Notes under the pieces: generated by a model
What the model was told of the DNA's origin: nothing
Databases searched by the model: none
Seen by the model: only the letters and a program-made list of their open reading frames with translations
Source: Agelas oroides
Taxonomy: Eukaryota > Porifera > Demospongiae > Agelasida > Agelasidae
Reading direction: 5' to 3'
Assembly (NCBI GenBank): GCA_949130485.1
Contig: OX422183.1
Coordinates: 8,584,636 to 8,648,635, forward strand
DNA: 64,000 bases
Made by a program: the position numbers and the translations under genes
Part shown: positions 11,773-22,869 of the stretch, in pieces
How positions within the stretch are numbered: the first letter of the stretch is position 1
Layout: every line of letters begins with the position of its first letter

Positions 11773-11909
11773 GCTTGTATCTGGAGATCTGTCAGCCCTG
11801 CTTTTGTGTGAAGGATGTATGTTAATAAGTGTGAACCACCCCAATTTACAGAGGTTTTCAGGTTGGTTGAGGGATGGCTGCAGAGTAGCAAATCACTCAT
11901 GTGTGCCTA
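11773..11909. repeat. Segments copied from 13.06-13.78 kb
   Basis: 11773-11826 is a direct copy of 13721-13775 (GGAGATCTGTCAGCCCTGCT and neighbours). 11861-11909 is an inverted copy of 13063-13105 (GGTTGGTTGAGGGATGGCTG). The Helentron-like copy B therefore sits between inverted flanks. Confidence 0.8.
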
Positions 11910-11957
11910 ATTGAATAATGACAAGTGTTGGGTTTGATGTAGCTCTTGTCATTATTT

Positions 11958-13050
11958 AATGAAAGGCACTGAAGTGCCAAACCCTCGGCGCAGCAGTGCA
12001 TGTGATTGTACTTGTGTGTTATAACTAGAATCGATCACTGTCTCGTGAACAATAGTATCATGATGTTTGCTCTCGAGTTGATATGGGACGCTTTTTGATA
12101 TTAATTCGTTCCTAACTGTCTGTCCTCGAATCTGTTCTGACAGCTAGGCACTTGGGCCTAATATTAACACAGTGCAGTACATTGCAGTTATTTGACATCA
12201 TGCAACCTATATTAACACAGCTATGCAATATGACATTGCATTGTGGTCATTACTATATTTAGAGCAGCAATACATCATTGTTACTATTTATACACACATG
12301 ACACAGCACAGTGACTAAGTTATGACTTAGCAATAATAACTATCTCATGCTTACTTTGTGCATTCTATCTCGCTCTTTCCTCTGCACAGTTTGCTCAAAG
12401 GTTTCAGAGTCTCTCATGCTTGCCATGCGCATTCTGTTTTGTTCCTGCCTATACAAAGTTCACTCACAAGTTTCTGACGCTCTTTCACAGGCCTTGTGCA
12501 ACGTATCTTTAGCTTTCCTAGCTGATTTCACACTATCTGATTCTACTGATCTCATACGTTTCATAGCTTTCGCTCGCAAATTACACTCTGCTTTTCGTTT
12601 GGATCGAAAGACATGATCACAGCATTCACATGTCTTCCGTCTTACAGGTACAGCAGCTGTACACTGCGGGCATACCTTTGTTGGAGGCATACATACTGCC
12701 AATGGCCAATAATCGAACTCGCAAAGAACATCTCTCCCAAGAACAAAATCGCCGCTAGCCACGTGGTCCAGATTCATATGCATGCGCGTTTTCCGTGAAG
12801 TAAAAAATGGCCGACTTATCATGTAGCCGTACCAACAGGAAACACTCTAGCTTCGCAACGAAGCATTTTCAGAGAAAATCGCTTAAAATCTTCGACCTTC
12901 ATCCGCCGCTGAGAAGGTTAGTATCGTTTGTGGCACGAATAATCACGTATAAAGTGAGATGTTGAGTAACAGACATACATACATACAGACAGACAGACAG
13001 ACACACAGACCAAGTACCGTAACCCTCGCTGCGCATGCGCGCCGAGGGTT
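11958..13050 (-). mobile_element. Helitron/Helentron-like element, copy B
   Basis: Read on the minus strand, the 5' end is the palindrome AACCCTCGGCGCGCATGCGC (13022-13050). The 3' end is CCGAGGGTTTGGCACTTCAG followed by TGCCTTTCATT, so AACCCTCGG recurs inverted at both ends and the 3' end carries a small hairpin. Boundaries are identical in copy A and no target duplication is present. This pattern fits Helitron2/Helentron elements better than a cut-and-paste element, but the class call is inference. Tetranucleotide microsatellites lie at 12976-13005. Confidence 0.6.
12347..12822 (-). pseudogene. N-terminal zinc-ribbon plus RASET-repeat peptide
   Basis: From an ATG at 12822 the minus frame has CPQC at about residue 55 and CECC about 13 residues later, giving a four-cysteine zinc ribbon. 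A basic segment (KAMKRMRSVESDSVKSARK) and ACERASETCE then follow, ended by a TGA. Past that stop the frame continues with TLYRQEQNRMRMASM, RDSETFEQTVQRKERD and RMHKV before the element ends. This is an N-terminal fragment only. A helicase or Rep domain would be expected further on and is missing. Confidence 0.6.
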
Positions 13051-13294
13051 AATAAGGCACACATAAGTACTCTGCAGCCATTCCCTCAACCAACCTGAAA
13101 ATATCTGTATGTGAAAGTACCCGACAGAACAGAGGGCCATACATTCCGTTAGTGCAATATTGGCACCAGCTGTATAGTCAGAGGATCCAAAATCAGTTGA
13201 CAGCATTTAACTGGCAAAGAACTCAAAGTTTGCAGGTCATGATATGAAGAACTCAAAGTTCGCAGGTCATGATTCTTCCCTCTTCTTTAAAATT

Positions 13295-13913
13295 TCAAGG
13301 TGGTGAGAAAAGTCTGCTGTCTGGAATCAATTTCGCAACAGCAACAATTGTTCTGCTGAAGAGTTCGAGTTGTTCTGGGTCCTCTAATCGGTAGCCACTT
13401 GTCCTGTTGACCCTCTTAAAGGTTACGCTCCCATACCCATGTTCTTTCCAGGAGCATGTTCCCAGAAATACACAACAATCCAAGTTGCGTCTCATAAGCA
13501 CTGCACCAATTTTGGTCATTTTTCTCTTTGCCAGCATTCCCAGGGTGCCAATGGCGAGCTGCATTTCAGGATCTCTGGAACCTACATGTATGCTTTCCAC
13601 TTTACCAGTTACTAAGTACACAACTGGTTCCTGTTTTCTGTAGCCTCTACTGTAAGGTACATCCGAAGTTTACGACCACCTTGCTACCTGCAACCTCCAT
13701 TGAGGCATCGCTTTTAACTTCTGCTTGTATCTGGAGATCTGTCAGCCCTGCTTTTGTGTGAAGGATGTATGTTATGAGGTGGATGGTAATATTTGTCAGA
13801 TTGCCTGAGAGAAGACGACCTCCAAGTTCGCTGCAACATGCCATGATGTTTTTTAACATCGTCAGCAAGGTTGGTTCGATGTTCCTACCTGTGTGCACTA
13901 CACACTTACACAC
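13295..13913 (-). pseudogene. Decayed coding fragment of unknown family
   Basis: Two minus frames join into one protein-like stretch of about 200 residues. 13913-13650 gives LTMLKNIMACCSELGGRLLS and GLTDLQIQAEVKSDASMEVA, then VVVNFGCTLQ. After a frame break near 13640 it continues GYRKQEPVVYLVTGKVES, IHVGSRDPEMQLAIGTLGML and RRNLDCCVFLGTC. The composition is clearly coding-like and the frame break is small. I do not recognise the family, though a transposon or multigene origin is likely because part of it is copied at 11773-11826. Confidence 0.5.
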
Positions 13914-14164
13914 TCTCTCGGCTTTGTCATCCGTGGAAATGTAGGCAATCCGTAACAGTTCCGATGATGTGATGGGATGGTCTTTGTAAAGTTGCCTGCG
14001 TTCCAGTGCTACTGTAATCAGAGAACACTCCTCTTGGCCCGGTGTGTACCTGGTTCGTCTACTCTTTTTGCGTCTACTCCTGTTTTGTCTACTTCTGTTT
14101 TGTCTACTCCTGCTATTGTATGTCAGTATTTTTATGTTAGTAGGATCAGTTGTACAAAAAAAAA

Positions 14165-14490
14165 TTAAGTGAAACTAAAAACCAACCCACTTATAGCACT
14201 AAAATATTCAACTAAGGTATAGTCTCCTGCATCAAATTTGTCCTCTATCTTCTTTATTCTCTCTTCCTTTCTCGTCCTGCTTGGCCCTTTACTTCTCACT
14301 GTTCCTCCTGCAGCAATGCTGGCTTCCATATGAGACTGTTCTGTCTTGAATAGTTCCACCATTTCAAAAATGTTCAAGTGGGCCTTTCCTGCCAGGGTCT
14401 TAACTCTGCTGTGCCAGCCTTCAAGGATGTTATTTGTGCGTGGACCGTCAATCAAGTGGACATTCCACTGACTGAGGCTAAAATGGTACC
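14165..14490 (-). pseudogene. MULE-type transposase C-terminal remnant
   Basis: The minus frame reads DGPRTNNILEGWHSRVKTLA, then a long helix-forming stretch (FEMVELFKTEQSHMEAS), a basic segment and ending VEYFSAISGLVFSFT. The RTNN-x-EGWH motif followed by an E/Q-rich segment is the C-terminal signature of MULE/FLYWCH-associated transposases in animals. The DDE core is absent. It could have supplied transposase to the 9-bp-duplication elements here, but that link is speculative. Confidence 0.7.
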
Positions 14491-14879
14491 CGCGGTACTA
14501 GCATCTTGCATTGAGTGTGGCTACACTGTAGACCTCCAGGTGGTCCGGTCCACTTCACGCACACATGTGTAATATCCTCATTTACTGAAAATAAATTCCA
14601 CCCTGGTAAACAAGCACTCATGCCAACTATTCTTATCGATTTAAACCAATTTTGGGTGTGTCTCTACAATTGTAGACTCAATGTTTTACTAATATCGACA
14701 CCAAAACTGCTATCGACCAAAAACGGATTATCAATTGGAACCATGCAAGAAAGCCCCAAAAAAGCACATTCGGGCATGGTAGACCTTGGTAAAAAAACCA
14801 AGAATCAAAAAATAATAATTCCCTATAGTTCTTCAAATTGAATTTAACCCGAGACTTGTTTTATTGCCTTGCTTTTGTT
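14491..14879. other. Intergenic sequence, nothing recognised
   Basis: AT-rich, with no supported gene and no paired repeats. Confidence 0.4.
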
Positions 14880-15450
14880 GGGGCGAGCCTGAGCAAGCCC
14901 CACACTAGCATGACTGCATTGCGCACACGTGTGTGTATGCTTGTACGTTTGTTTGTTTGTTTGTTTGTTTGGACCGACCACTTACCATAAATTTTAAATG
15001 AGCGCATTCAAATATTTCACGAAGATCGACGTGAAACATGTGAGGCCAGTGGAGGGCTACTGTCAGAGTGCAGTATCGGGGACCCGGAGCGAAGACGACT
15101 GAAGTTGAAGCACGCGTGGCACTGGTTTGTGCTTCTACCGACGACGGCAGGCCGCTCACAGGCTGTGAAAGTTTAATATGGACGGTGGTTGACTGGGTCG
15201 CGGGCCATGCATAAACGACACTCATAAAGGCCATGATTTCGGTGTAAAGCTTAGTCCATGCATGTGTAGCCACGTTAGCTGCCCTGGCTGGAGAAATGGC
15301 TGGCATATGTGATAATTGTATTTATCTCTGGTGAGGACTTAGCTACCTACCCATATGCGTTTTGGCTCAAACAGTCGACAGTGACAAGTCCTGCTGTGTG
15401 CTATGACAATGTAGTAAATCAGCAGTTTGTTGCTTGCTCAGGTTCGCCCC
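14880..15450. mobile_element. MITE with GGGGCGAGCCTGAGCAAGC ends
   Basis: The left end GGGGCGAGCCTGAGCAAGC is matched by the complement of GCTTGCTCAGGTTCGCCCC at 15432-15450. Related ends occur at about 19205, 36585, 37232 and 43045, so this is a dispersed family. No clear target duplication was seen. A (TTTG)n microsatellite lies at 14945-14970. Confidence 0.55.
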
Positions 15451-15931
15451 ATGATGATGAATCATCTCACTAGTATAAATAGTCCTGTACGTTTCTGTTG
15501 AGAAGTTTCCAATTCAACCAACAACATTACGTTAACATGTCTGTCTCAACAATATGACACTTAAAAGTTTGTGAGATGAAATACAGCATCTACTCCGTCA
15601 ATAACTCAACAATATATGGCAACTCGACTTCTTATTAGTCGAGGATGCATTGTCCATGTAAATATGCAACTTTCTTATCCATGATGGTACTTTCCACTCT
15701 TGCAAAAGTAGTCGTGATTAGGGCCTATACGTTCATCAAATACGTAGATGGCAGCTTGATCATCAGAGTGATTGTGTATCCCAAAATGTCATGAAAAGCC
15801 TAGTTTTGTAAGAGAGAACTAGTGCCATGAATGTGAGTAAAATGGTAAAATAGAGACATTTAGCACCATAGGTGCATGGTGCACCTCAGACAGAGCTACT
15901 TAGATATTAAGACAAAGGAATCTACACTATT
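15451..15931. other. Intergenic sequence, nothing recognised
   Basis: No gene or repeat structure could be supported. Confidence 0.4.
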
Positions 15932-16265
15932 CAGAAACCAGGGGACCCGAGTGCAGCAATGGCAGAAACCAGGGGCCTGAGTGCAGCAATGGCAGAAACC
16001 AGGGGCCTGAGTGCAGCAATGGCAGAAACCAGGGGACCCGAGTGCAGCAATGGCAGAAACCAGGGGCCTGAGTGCAGCAATGGCAGAAACCAGGGGCCTG
16101 AGTGCAGCAATGGCAGAAACCAGGGGCCTGAGTGCAGCAATGGCAGAAACCAGGGGACCCGAGTGCAGCAATGGCAGAAACCAGGGGCCTGAGTGCAGCA
16201 ATGGCAGAAACCAGGGGCCTGAGTGCAGCAATGGCAGAAACCTGGGGCCTGAGTGCAGCAATGGC
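15932..16265. repeat. 30/31-bp minisatellite, about 11 units
   Basis: Units contain GCAGCAATGGCAGAAACCAG and GGGCCTGAGT or GGGACCCGAGT. The 31-bp variant units recur at intervals (15947, 16036, 16157). Long open frames on both strands arise only from the stop-free unit. Confidence 0.95.
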
Positions 16266-16561
16266 ACTACTAAAGGCCCATGTAAAAGGAAAAAAAGGGA
16301 AGGCCTGGTGTTATACATCACACAAGTAACACTAGGTGGACGTGGGGGAGGTGCACATATTCAAGTTGCATACACTAAGCTTGTTTACCACTCAGGAAGA
16401 GCAGTTTCGGTCCCTCATGTCCACTTCATGTCCACCTGTAAACCTACAAAGCTTAGCCTGTGAGTGATAAAGACAATTTGACAAGCTATAGAGCCACTCT
16501 TGTAGCTTATTCCACAAACCATGCCCACGGAATGTCATCAGAGAACACCTATATATCCTAC

Positions 16562-16652
16562 TAGCTAGTTCCCAAGCCTTATCTTTCACTGCTCTTCTGC
16601 TCCCGCTTATTATTGTGGGGGGAAAAAATGAGGAGGCCTGGGAACTAGGCTA
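16562..16652. mobile_element. TAGCCTCG-family MITE, diverged
   Basis: It begins TAGCTAGTTCCCAAGCC and ends GGCCTGGGAACTAGGCTA. No target duplication survives. Confidence 0.5.
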
Positions 16653-16819
16653 CTACTACCTAGCATTAGTTGTAAGGGTTAGGGTGTTCTTACCTGTGGT
16701 GGAAGACTGCCCAGAGTAACATCAGACCTGATCATTTGATTGTGTCTTGGGTCCTCCAGGTAACTTCCGATATATCATCTGTGCATCAAACAACGCGATG
16801 ACAAAGCATCGCGAATTGA

Positions 16820-17378
16820 TTAAAACAGAATCAGTTGAGGATGTAGATTGTATTCAATGAACGAACTGACGACAGCTTCAGCAGGCCAAAGTTTGGAAAT
16901 AATATCCCCCAGAAAATTGCATCCCGGAAATAATAACCCCACTTCAAGCCTTTTGCTCTTGAGAATAAATGAATCCCCTGGGCTTTCAGCACCGGTATCG
17001 TCGACTTTCGTGTTTAGCACGTGTGAATGACTCTCCCTCTGCCCAGCACTGAGCATCAGGGGTCCCATGCCACGTATTGTACGAGTCCCCAATTCCCAAA
17101 TGGTTCGCAGATACTTGGGGCAGCTGCTCATTCTCTACATACGCTTTGTAAGTGTATGCATCTAAACGACTTCTTTGCACAACGCCTCAAGTAGACTTGT
17201 GGTAATCTTGAAGAACTCCTCTGCTTCTGATTGCTTTGATTGCTTTGGTTGGTAAGGATCTGGAAGCAGTGGTGAGGTGTCTTTGAGAATTGTTACATAG
17301 CTGCTTTATAGCTATTTCTTCTTCGGATAGTGGTTGGGAAGGGATGTTATTAAAATCTGTAACCTTCAAAGTAAACAA
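16820..17378 (-). pseudogene. Coding-like remnant, family unknown
   Basis: Minus frames at 17378-17187 (FNNIPSQPLSEEEIAIKQLC) and 17180-16986 (DAYTYKAYVENEQLPQVSAN), and an alternative frame at 17131-16820 (GDIISKLWPAEAVVSSFIEY), have plausible protein composition. They do not form one frame. It may be a decayed transposon gene. No motif was recognised. Confidence 0.25.
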
Positions 17379-17601
17379 ACTTCAAATGGAAGTCTGCTCA
17401 GCTTCCCCTTCCACCACTTTTTCTATGGGAAGATAGACTTTTGAAAACGGTCCAGCAGAGCCAAAAGGCTTTTTCACATGGTAAAAGTTGAATGTTGTTT
17501 GTTGGACTTCATTAAGAATCTGAACAAATGGTATGTCTGCAAAAAATATATATTTCTACATAGTACCTTGGTCCAGGCACTATACATCTCATCACCAAAA
17601 G

Positions 17602-19078
17602 TAGTTTGGTTCCCAGACCCTTCCTGTATGGGCTGGGCGAGAAAGGGGAGGGGAAGGAAGGGTCTGGTGAATAACTCGACCCAATGCAGATCCACAGCTG
17701 CATTCCTGCTGTCAGTGTTGATGAGGGGAAAACGCGAATGTCGAGTAGGTGTGAGCCATGAATGAACACAGGTGAGTCGTCAGTCAGCGGTTGCGAAGCT
17801 AGAGATCCAACAGTTTAAAGATGGGCTTGGGTGCTGTGTCCGGCAGAGTCTACAATCTGTACAACTACCAGGGGAAGGGAAAGTACCTCCCAGGCAAGCC
17901 TAGCTATCACTTACTTTCATGTTGTTTTCTGCTCTAGTGACAGGGTAGTAAACGTGTAGTCCTAGGAGTTTCGTTTTTGTAACGTAAGCTGGTCATGTCG
18001 CTTCCAACAACAGCTTCCAGGGAAGTTAGTAGAAAGCTCCCATCTTCTTCGCATTCAAATTCAGCAGGTAGGAAGTTTATACTAAAATGTTCAAACAAGA
18101 GTGAACTCTTAATGTGGAGGTTTATATACGTATGCCATTCAGCCTAGTTTTGTTTTAGGTATAACTAGTTATTAGTTACTAAAACTAGCCGTACGCATCT
18201 TAGAATTGTTACTAAGACTAGTACGTTTGGAGGTTAACTAAGTCTTTAAGTCTCCATGTCGGGTAGGTGTGAGCTATGAATAAAGTTCTGTGAATGTGTA
18301 GTGGCTGCACATTATAGATTGAGAATCCTTGGATTCACAACTGTCAATTATTAACCCATTACACCCGATAGCGGCCAAATGCGCCCGCGAAATTTCTTAA
18401 CCATTACACCCGATAGCGACCAAATGCGCCCGCACTTCGCTTCCGCTATTTATCGTGATCGCTGCGCCTTTTTGGACTTGGAGTTAGTTATTACGTGTAA
18501 CAGGAAGTCAATCGAAGCATAATTAGCTGCTGTGTCCTATAGGGACTTCCCTGAAAATCGCGTTCGAAGTTTGCCTGCCGATCGTAGTTGGCCACAGTAC
18601 AGTTTACATCCACACGCTACATGTTCTATCGTCTATATACTATCTAATCGTGTCAACGACAGTTGAAACGTACCTTCGCTGGAAATCTCTGCCAACTTTT
18701 GCCGTGTATTATCGGTCATTTTCAGGTACACAACGGGTACCTACGTTTCCACCGTTGTAGCTTCTTCGGACTTCACTAGCAGGTCCTCTGACTACATTCT
18801 GAGTAAAGCAGGTTTGTTTTCAACTAAGCTAAGCCTAACTATCATTGCCTGAACTCAGCTACTTTAAAAGATATAACGCAATGAATCAACACTACACAAA
18901 ATCGCCATTTTTTTTTAGCTTCTCTCGTAACCACGCGATCGATTTCTGCGCATGCGCGTCGGGCTAAAAGGGTTAAACAGAAATTCCGTGGAATCACGTT
19001 AGGGTAGAGTTATTCACCAGACCCCCTTCCCTCCCCTTTGTCGCTCTGCCCATACAGAAGGGTCTGGGAACCAAACTA
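17602..19078. mobile_element. Fold-back element with TAGTTTGGTTCCCAGACCC ends
   Basis: Both ends carry a repeat of about 75 bp in opposite orientation: TAGTTTGGTTCCCAGACCC with CTGTATGGGC at the left, and the complement ending GGTCTGGGAACCAAACTA at the right. Each terminal repeat is itself a small fold-back bounded by GGTCTGGTGAATAACTC. A TTAA element (18351-18976) is nested inside. No transposase and no clean target duplication were found. Confidence 0.65.
18351..18976. mobile_element. TTAA-flanked MITE, second copy
   Basis: TTAACCCATTACACCCGATA at the left and TCGGGCTAAAAGGGTTAA at the right match the termini at 9699-10290 in the opposite orientation, and the interiors are related (for example CAAAATCGCCATTTTTT). 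The left end is tandemly duplicated: ACACCCGATAGCGRCCAAAT occurs at about 18361 and 18407. Confidence 0.75.
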
Positions 19079-19079
19079 G

Positions 19080-19853
19080 TGCAAGGACTATAATAGTGTA
19101 TGGGTTGCTCACAGAAAGTGGCAACAAGCATGGTTTGTATGCTGTGGTCTAGTAATGCGCTTGTGAAGCCTTAGCTATCCAAACGATGCTGCTCTGGATT
19201 GCTACTCAGGCTTGCCCCACGATGTTCTACATTTTCCACTAGTTAATTGATTACAAAAACATATATACTTCTCAGAGGAGGGTTGCCTTGGTTGGCCATG
19301 GATGGTTGTCCACAGATGGCTGTCCATGCACAGATGGCTGGTGGAAACACTAGCATTTTGTACAACAATATCCTCTGTGGCAGAAGAACCACCACAAAAG
19401 TGGAAACGAATAACAACTAAAATGCGAGCTGATTACAAAGATTACGAGAGAACAGAAGAACCATGAAAGTGGAAACGTGTAACAAGTGCCATTCTTGCCC
19501 ATAGGCCGTCCTTGGGAAACTACATGTATACAGCTCAAGGCCATCAGGTTTCCAAATAATGCACACTTGGAGTCAGTAATGCACCTGGGGTAGTCTAGGT
19601 GCCAGTAGTGATAGTATGTAGACCTTTGCTTTCGTGCTATCATCCCTACCTTGTTCGCTTGGCATGCCATCTCTTCATCTTTTTACCTTGTTAATGTTTT
19701 TTAAGTCTTGTTAGAGGGATATTTTGGGAGGTGCAAATTTTCGTATACACCACATGTAAATGGCTGTAAGGCCTTCATAAAAATTTTCTTCTTTTTATTT
19801 TTGTATGCGCCTGTGCATTGCCATGCCCTCTAATGCCCCCTAGCTGGCTAATT
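19080..19853. other. Non-coding; short internal repeats
   Basis: AAGTGGAAACG is repeated at 19397 and 19465, and ACAGATGGCTG at 19312 and 19330. From about 19722, GGTGCAAATTTTCG may be the left end of an AAATTTTCG-type MITE whose right end (ATGCTGTATGGTA) lies at 20263-20275. No gene is supported. Confidence 0.4.
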
Positions 19854-20069
19854 TCAGCCAGGTACTTTCCAAGCCTGAACCAAAGTAACCTTCATCCTGA
19901 CTCCCAAGTTCTTTGAAAAACAATGAATAGCCCAGCTGCCTGGTTGCCGTACAGCGAGGCTTGCTGCCTGCTGCTCGCGTGTGAACTTGGCATATTTCTC
20001 TCTTTGTGTTGCACTTCTCACAGCCTCATTGGCATCTTTTATCGCCGCAGGGCTAACGGATGCAGACAA
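19854..20069 (-). pseudogene. Transposon-derived helix-turn-helix remnant
   Basis: The minus frame reads AAIKDANEAVRSATQREKYA and KFTREQQAA, then after a frame change HCFSKNLGVRMKVTLVQAWK. The pattern Y-x2-F-T-x-E-Q followed by FSK-x-LG-x7-V-x2-WK is a repeat-encoded HTH segment that I know as multi-copy in sponge and cnidarian genomes. The assignment is from memory and low resolution. Confidence 0.35.
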
Positions 20070-20275
20070 CGGTCCACTGATCTGGAAAGCTGTTCAAAGG
20101 CTGGAAATACCGGTACAACTTACCGTTTCTGCGTTTTAGAATCACCCATGCAAAAATTTAACGTTTCTAACATTTGCACGTTAAAATTTTTGTGGTTTTA
20201 ATTTTCGTATCTCCAGGCTTCATGCGAAATATACGAAAATTTGCACCCCTTCGAAAATTTCATGCTGTATGGTAT

Positions 20276-20527
20276 CAAGGCTAGCAGTTGAGGACTTGGC
20301 GATGTAATTACTGAAATAGTTCTGTACCTCATTCTAGTTTCAACGTGTGGACATTAGGGCCAGTGTGCATTGCTACTAATCCACTAGCTGTTACAGAGTA
20401 CTCCAGCACAGTGGCAAGTTTGTATGCTAAATCAATGACTGTCGCAGCATCAAATCTCAATTAAATACTAGCATCTAGCGACTCACCAACAGCAAATCTG
20501 GAGGAGTAATCCAAAGCGAGACGGCAG
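20276..20527. repeat. Flank shared with 22.79 kb
   Basis: 20427-20520 (CAGCATCAAATCTCAATTAA, CTAGCGACTCACCAACAGC) matches 22789-22880. Both copies precede a GC-rich 30-bp minisatellite. Confidence 0.85.
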
Positions 20528-20808
20528 TCCAGGAGAACCCCAACGGGAGGCGGCAGTGGCAGGAGAACCCCAATGGGGGATGGCAGTCCAGGAGAACCCC
20601 AACGGGAGGCGGCAGTGGCAGGAGAACCCCAATGGGGGGCGGCAGTGGCAGGAGAACCCCGACGGGAGGCGGCAGTGGCAGGAGAACCCCAATGGGGGGC
20701 GGCAGTGGCAGGAGAACCCCAATGGGGGGCGGCAGTGGCAGGAGAACCCCAATGGGGGGTGGCAGTGGCAGGAGAACCCCAATGGGGGATGGCAGTGGCA
20801 GGAGAACT
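20528..20808. repeat. 30-bp GC-rich minisatellite, about 9 units
   Basis: Units contain GGCGGCAGTGGCAGGAGAAC followed by CCCAAYGGGA/GGG. Because 30 is divisible by 3 and the unit lacks stops, several frames stay open. This does not show coding. Confidence 0.95.
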
Positions 20809-22785
20809 TCTGCTGTTCAAAGAGTTAACATACAGCAGTCAGTAATTGGTGTTACAACACAAACCCATAAATTTTGCAACCTGGCTATTTGCATGCAATG
20901 ACACATAAGCATAATTTACTTCCCTGAGCAATCTGATTGGTGCAACAACATGCTGATATGCTTTATAATTAGGCCCCAGTTTTCCCAGTGAGGGTGTGTT
21001 TTTTGATCAGGCCACAGGACATGTGTGAAAAAATTAGTCTGGGGTCGAGATTATATAGCACTAGTAATACATACCAAACCTTTCCTTACCTACACACCCT
21101 GCCCAATACTCCTGACAAGCAGCGAAATCTTTCGTCCTTTCAAAGAACGTAGAAACTCCCGTCCGGGATGCCACTTACTTTACGAGGGGCTGCTGCTGAC
21201 GGCACAAAGACTTTTAATGCTTCCAGTGACTTGATGTCACTGAATTCACCTGTGAAGTACATGCAAACATTTATTAAAAACACAAATAGATGTGTAGATG
21301 TGAGGAAAAGGACCACTTCACGCAAATACCGATTTTTTTGTCTGTTAAAAAAACTGCTGTGACTGAAATATTGGAACCATGTACAGCAGCTAACCAAGTT
21401 CTGCTCTAAGTCTGTGCACACGGTTAGTCTTGCACGCCAGACCCAGCCAACCACAGTGTGACTGTTTTCAGTAGTTTTCTGTGGTCTACATTGCGGTTGC
21501 CATGTAGCCAGTCAAATTGCAGATCTAATATAAATTCAGATAAATAGATAAATACTGCTAGCTCAAGTTAACTCATTGCACGTGGGAGGCCACTTTTAGT
21601 TGCCTAATAATTGCCAGATATCCTTACCTACACAACATGCCCAATACTGTTGGCACAGTATTAAAATCTTGGATTTTGTCAAAAAGTCTTGAATTTGCTG
21701 TCGTCTGGGTTGCAACCACAGTCCTCTCGGCTCACTTCAATCCCACCATAACTGGGAAAACTGGGAAAAGTGATGGCTTCCAATGCAGCTCCCGCCGGAT
21801 TGGTAAATAGCAATAGGCAGGCTTAAGCTCATTCTGTTTTCTTCCATGAGTGGAACATGACTGAATTCAACGGAATTTGTGGGCATAGATGCTGACGGCG
21901 CAAAAATTTCTTAAAGTTGCCATGTAGCCAGTCAAATTGCAAATACACTCTGCTACCTCAAGTTAACTCATTGCATGTGGGAGGCCACTTTAGTTGCCTA
22001 ATAGTTGCCAGTTAGCCCTCGCAGAAGGCCACAAGTAGAGCTCATCGTTTACCACGAAGCTAAGAAGCTTAGCTAAACTCAGGGTAGGCTACTAATGAGC
22101 CTAGAGCAGACCTTTTGGCTGACATCATCACTCTTGAAGGGCAGGAAGAGGCCGTGCTAGTTCGGAGTGGTTGTGTGTCAGACATGAAGGTAAACACAGT
22201 GAGCAAACAGCCTCCAGTTTTCACTTGAGGTAGGAGTTCTACCTTCAAATAACTTGGAAACTTGCTTATAAGTCAGAGCTGTAAGTGTCTAGGGGTAGAA
22301 TTACAATGGCCTATATTTGTATTCACGGATTGAACATTATAACAATGAAATGAAAACACTAGAAATATGTTGGGACCACGAGTGACTCAGATGGTAGTGG
22401 TTTTGTGACATCTTTTTTCTTTCATTCAAAATTCAGCTAAGGGTTGCATTCAGTGGCCATGCAGCCCTTTTTACCCGTTTGTTGAAAAATGTCTAGTATA
22501 CACGTTTTTTTAAGTAGTGATTTGAATAAACAACATATTAATTTGCTAAGTACATTGCTTCACAGGGCTGCAGTTACTAGGTTGCCAGGGGCCCTTAAGT
22601 TGGTTGGTAGTTGGCCAACCACGTAAACTTCATCCAGGTTGTAAGAGACCCCTGCTACTGTGGATTGTAAAAGAACCACAGTGTGGTGACTTCTTACCTA
22701 ATTTTGGATAAAAGAGTTCAAATCCACTTAAGTTGGTTGGTAGTTGGCCAACCACGTACACGACTCCTGCTACTATATATTGTGG
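20809..22785. other. Non-coding with dispersed duplicated segments
   Basis: GTTAACTCATTGCAYGTGGG with GGCCACTTTTAGTTGCCTAA occurs at about 21567 and 21962, and GTTGCCATGTAGCCAGTCAA at 21497 and 21914. TTAAGTTGGTTGGTAGTTGG occurs at 22592 and 22728. These are internal duplications of an unidentified repeat. No gene is supported. Confidence 0.5.
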
Positions 22786-22869
22786 ATGCTAAATCAGTGA
22801 CTGTCACAGCATCAAATCTCAATTAAATACTAGCATCTAGCGACTCACCAACAGCAAATCTGCAGTGAG

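Noticed and set aside
15896..16463. Repetitive frames over the 30/31-bp minisatellite
   Set aside because: Same artefact: a stop-free repeat unit, read in several frames and on both strands.
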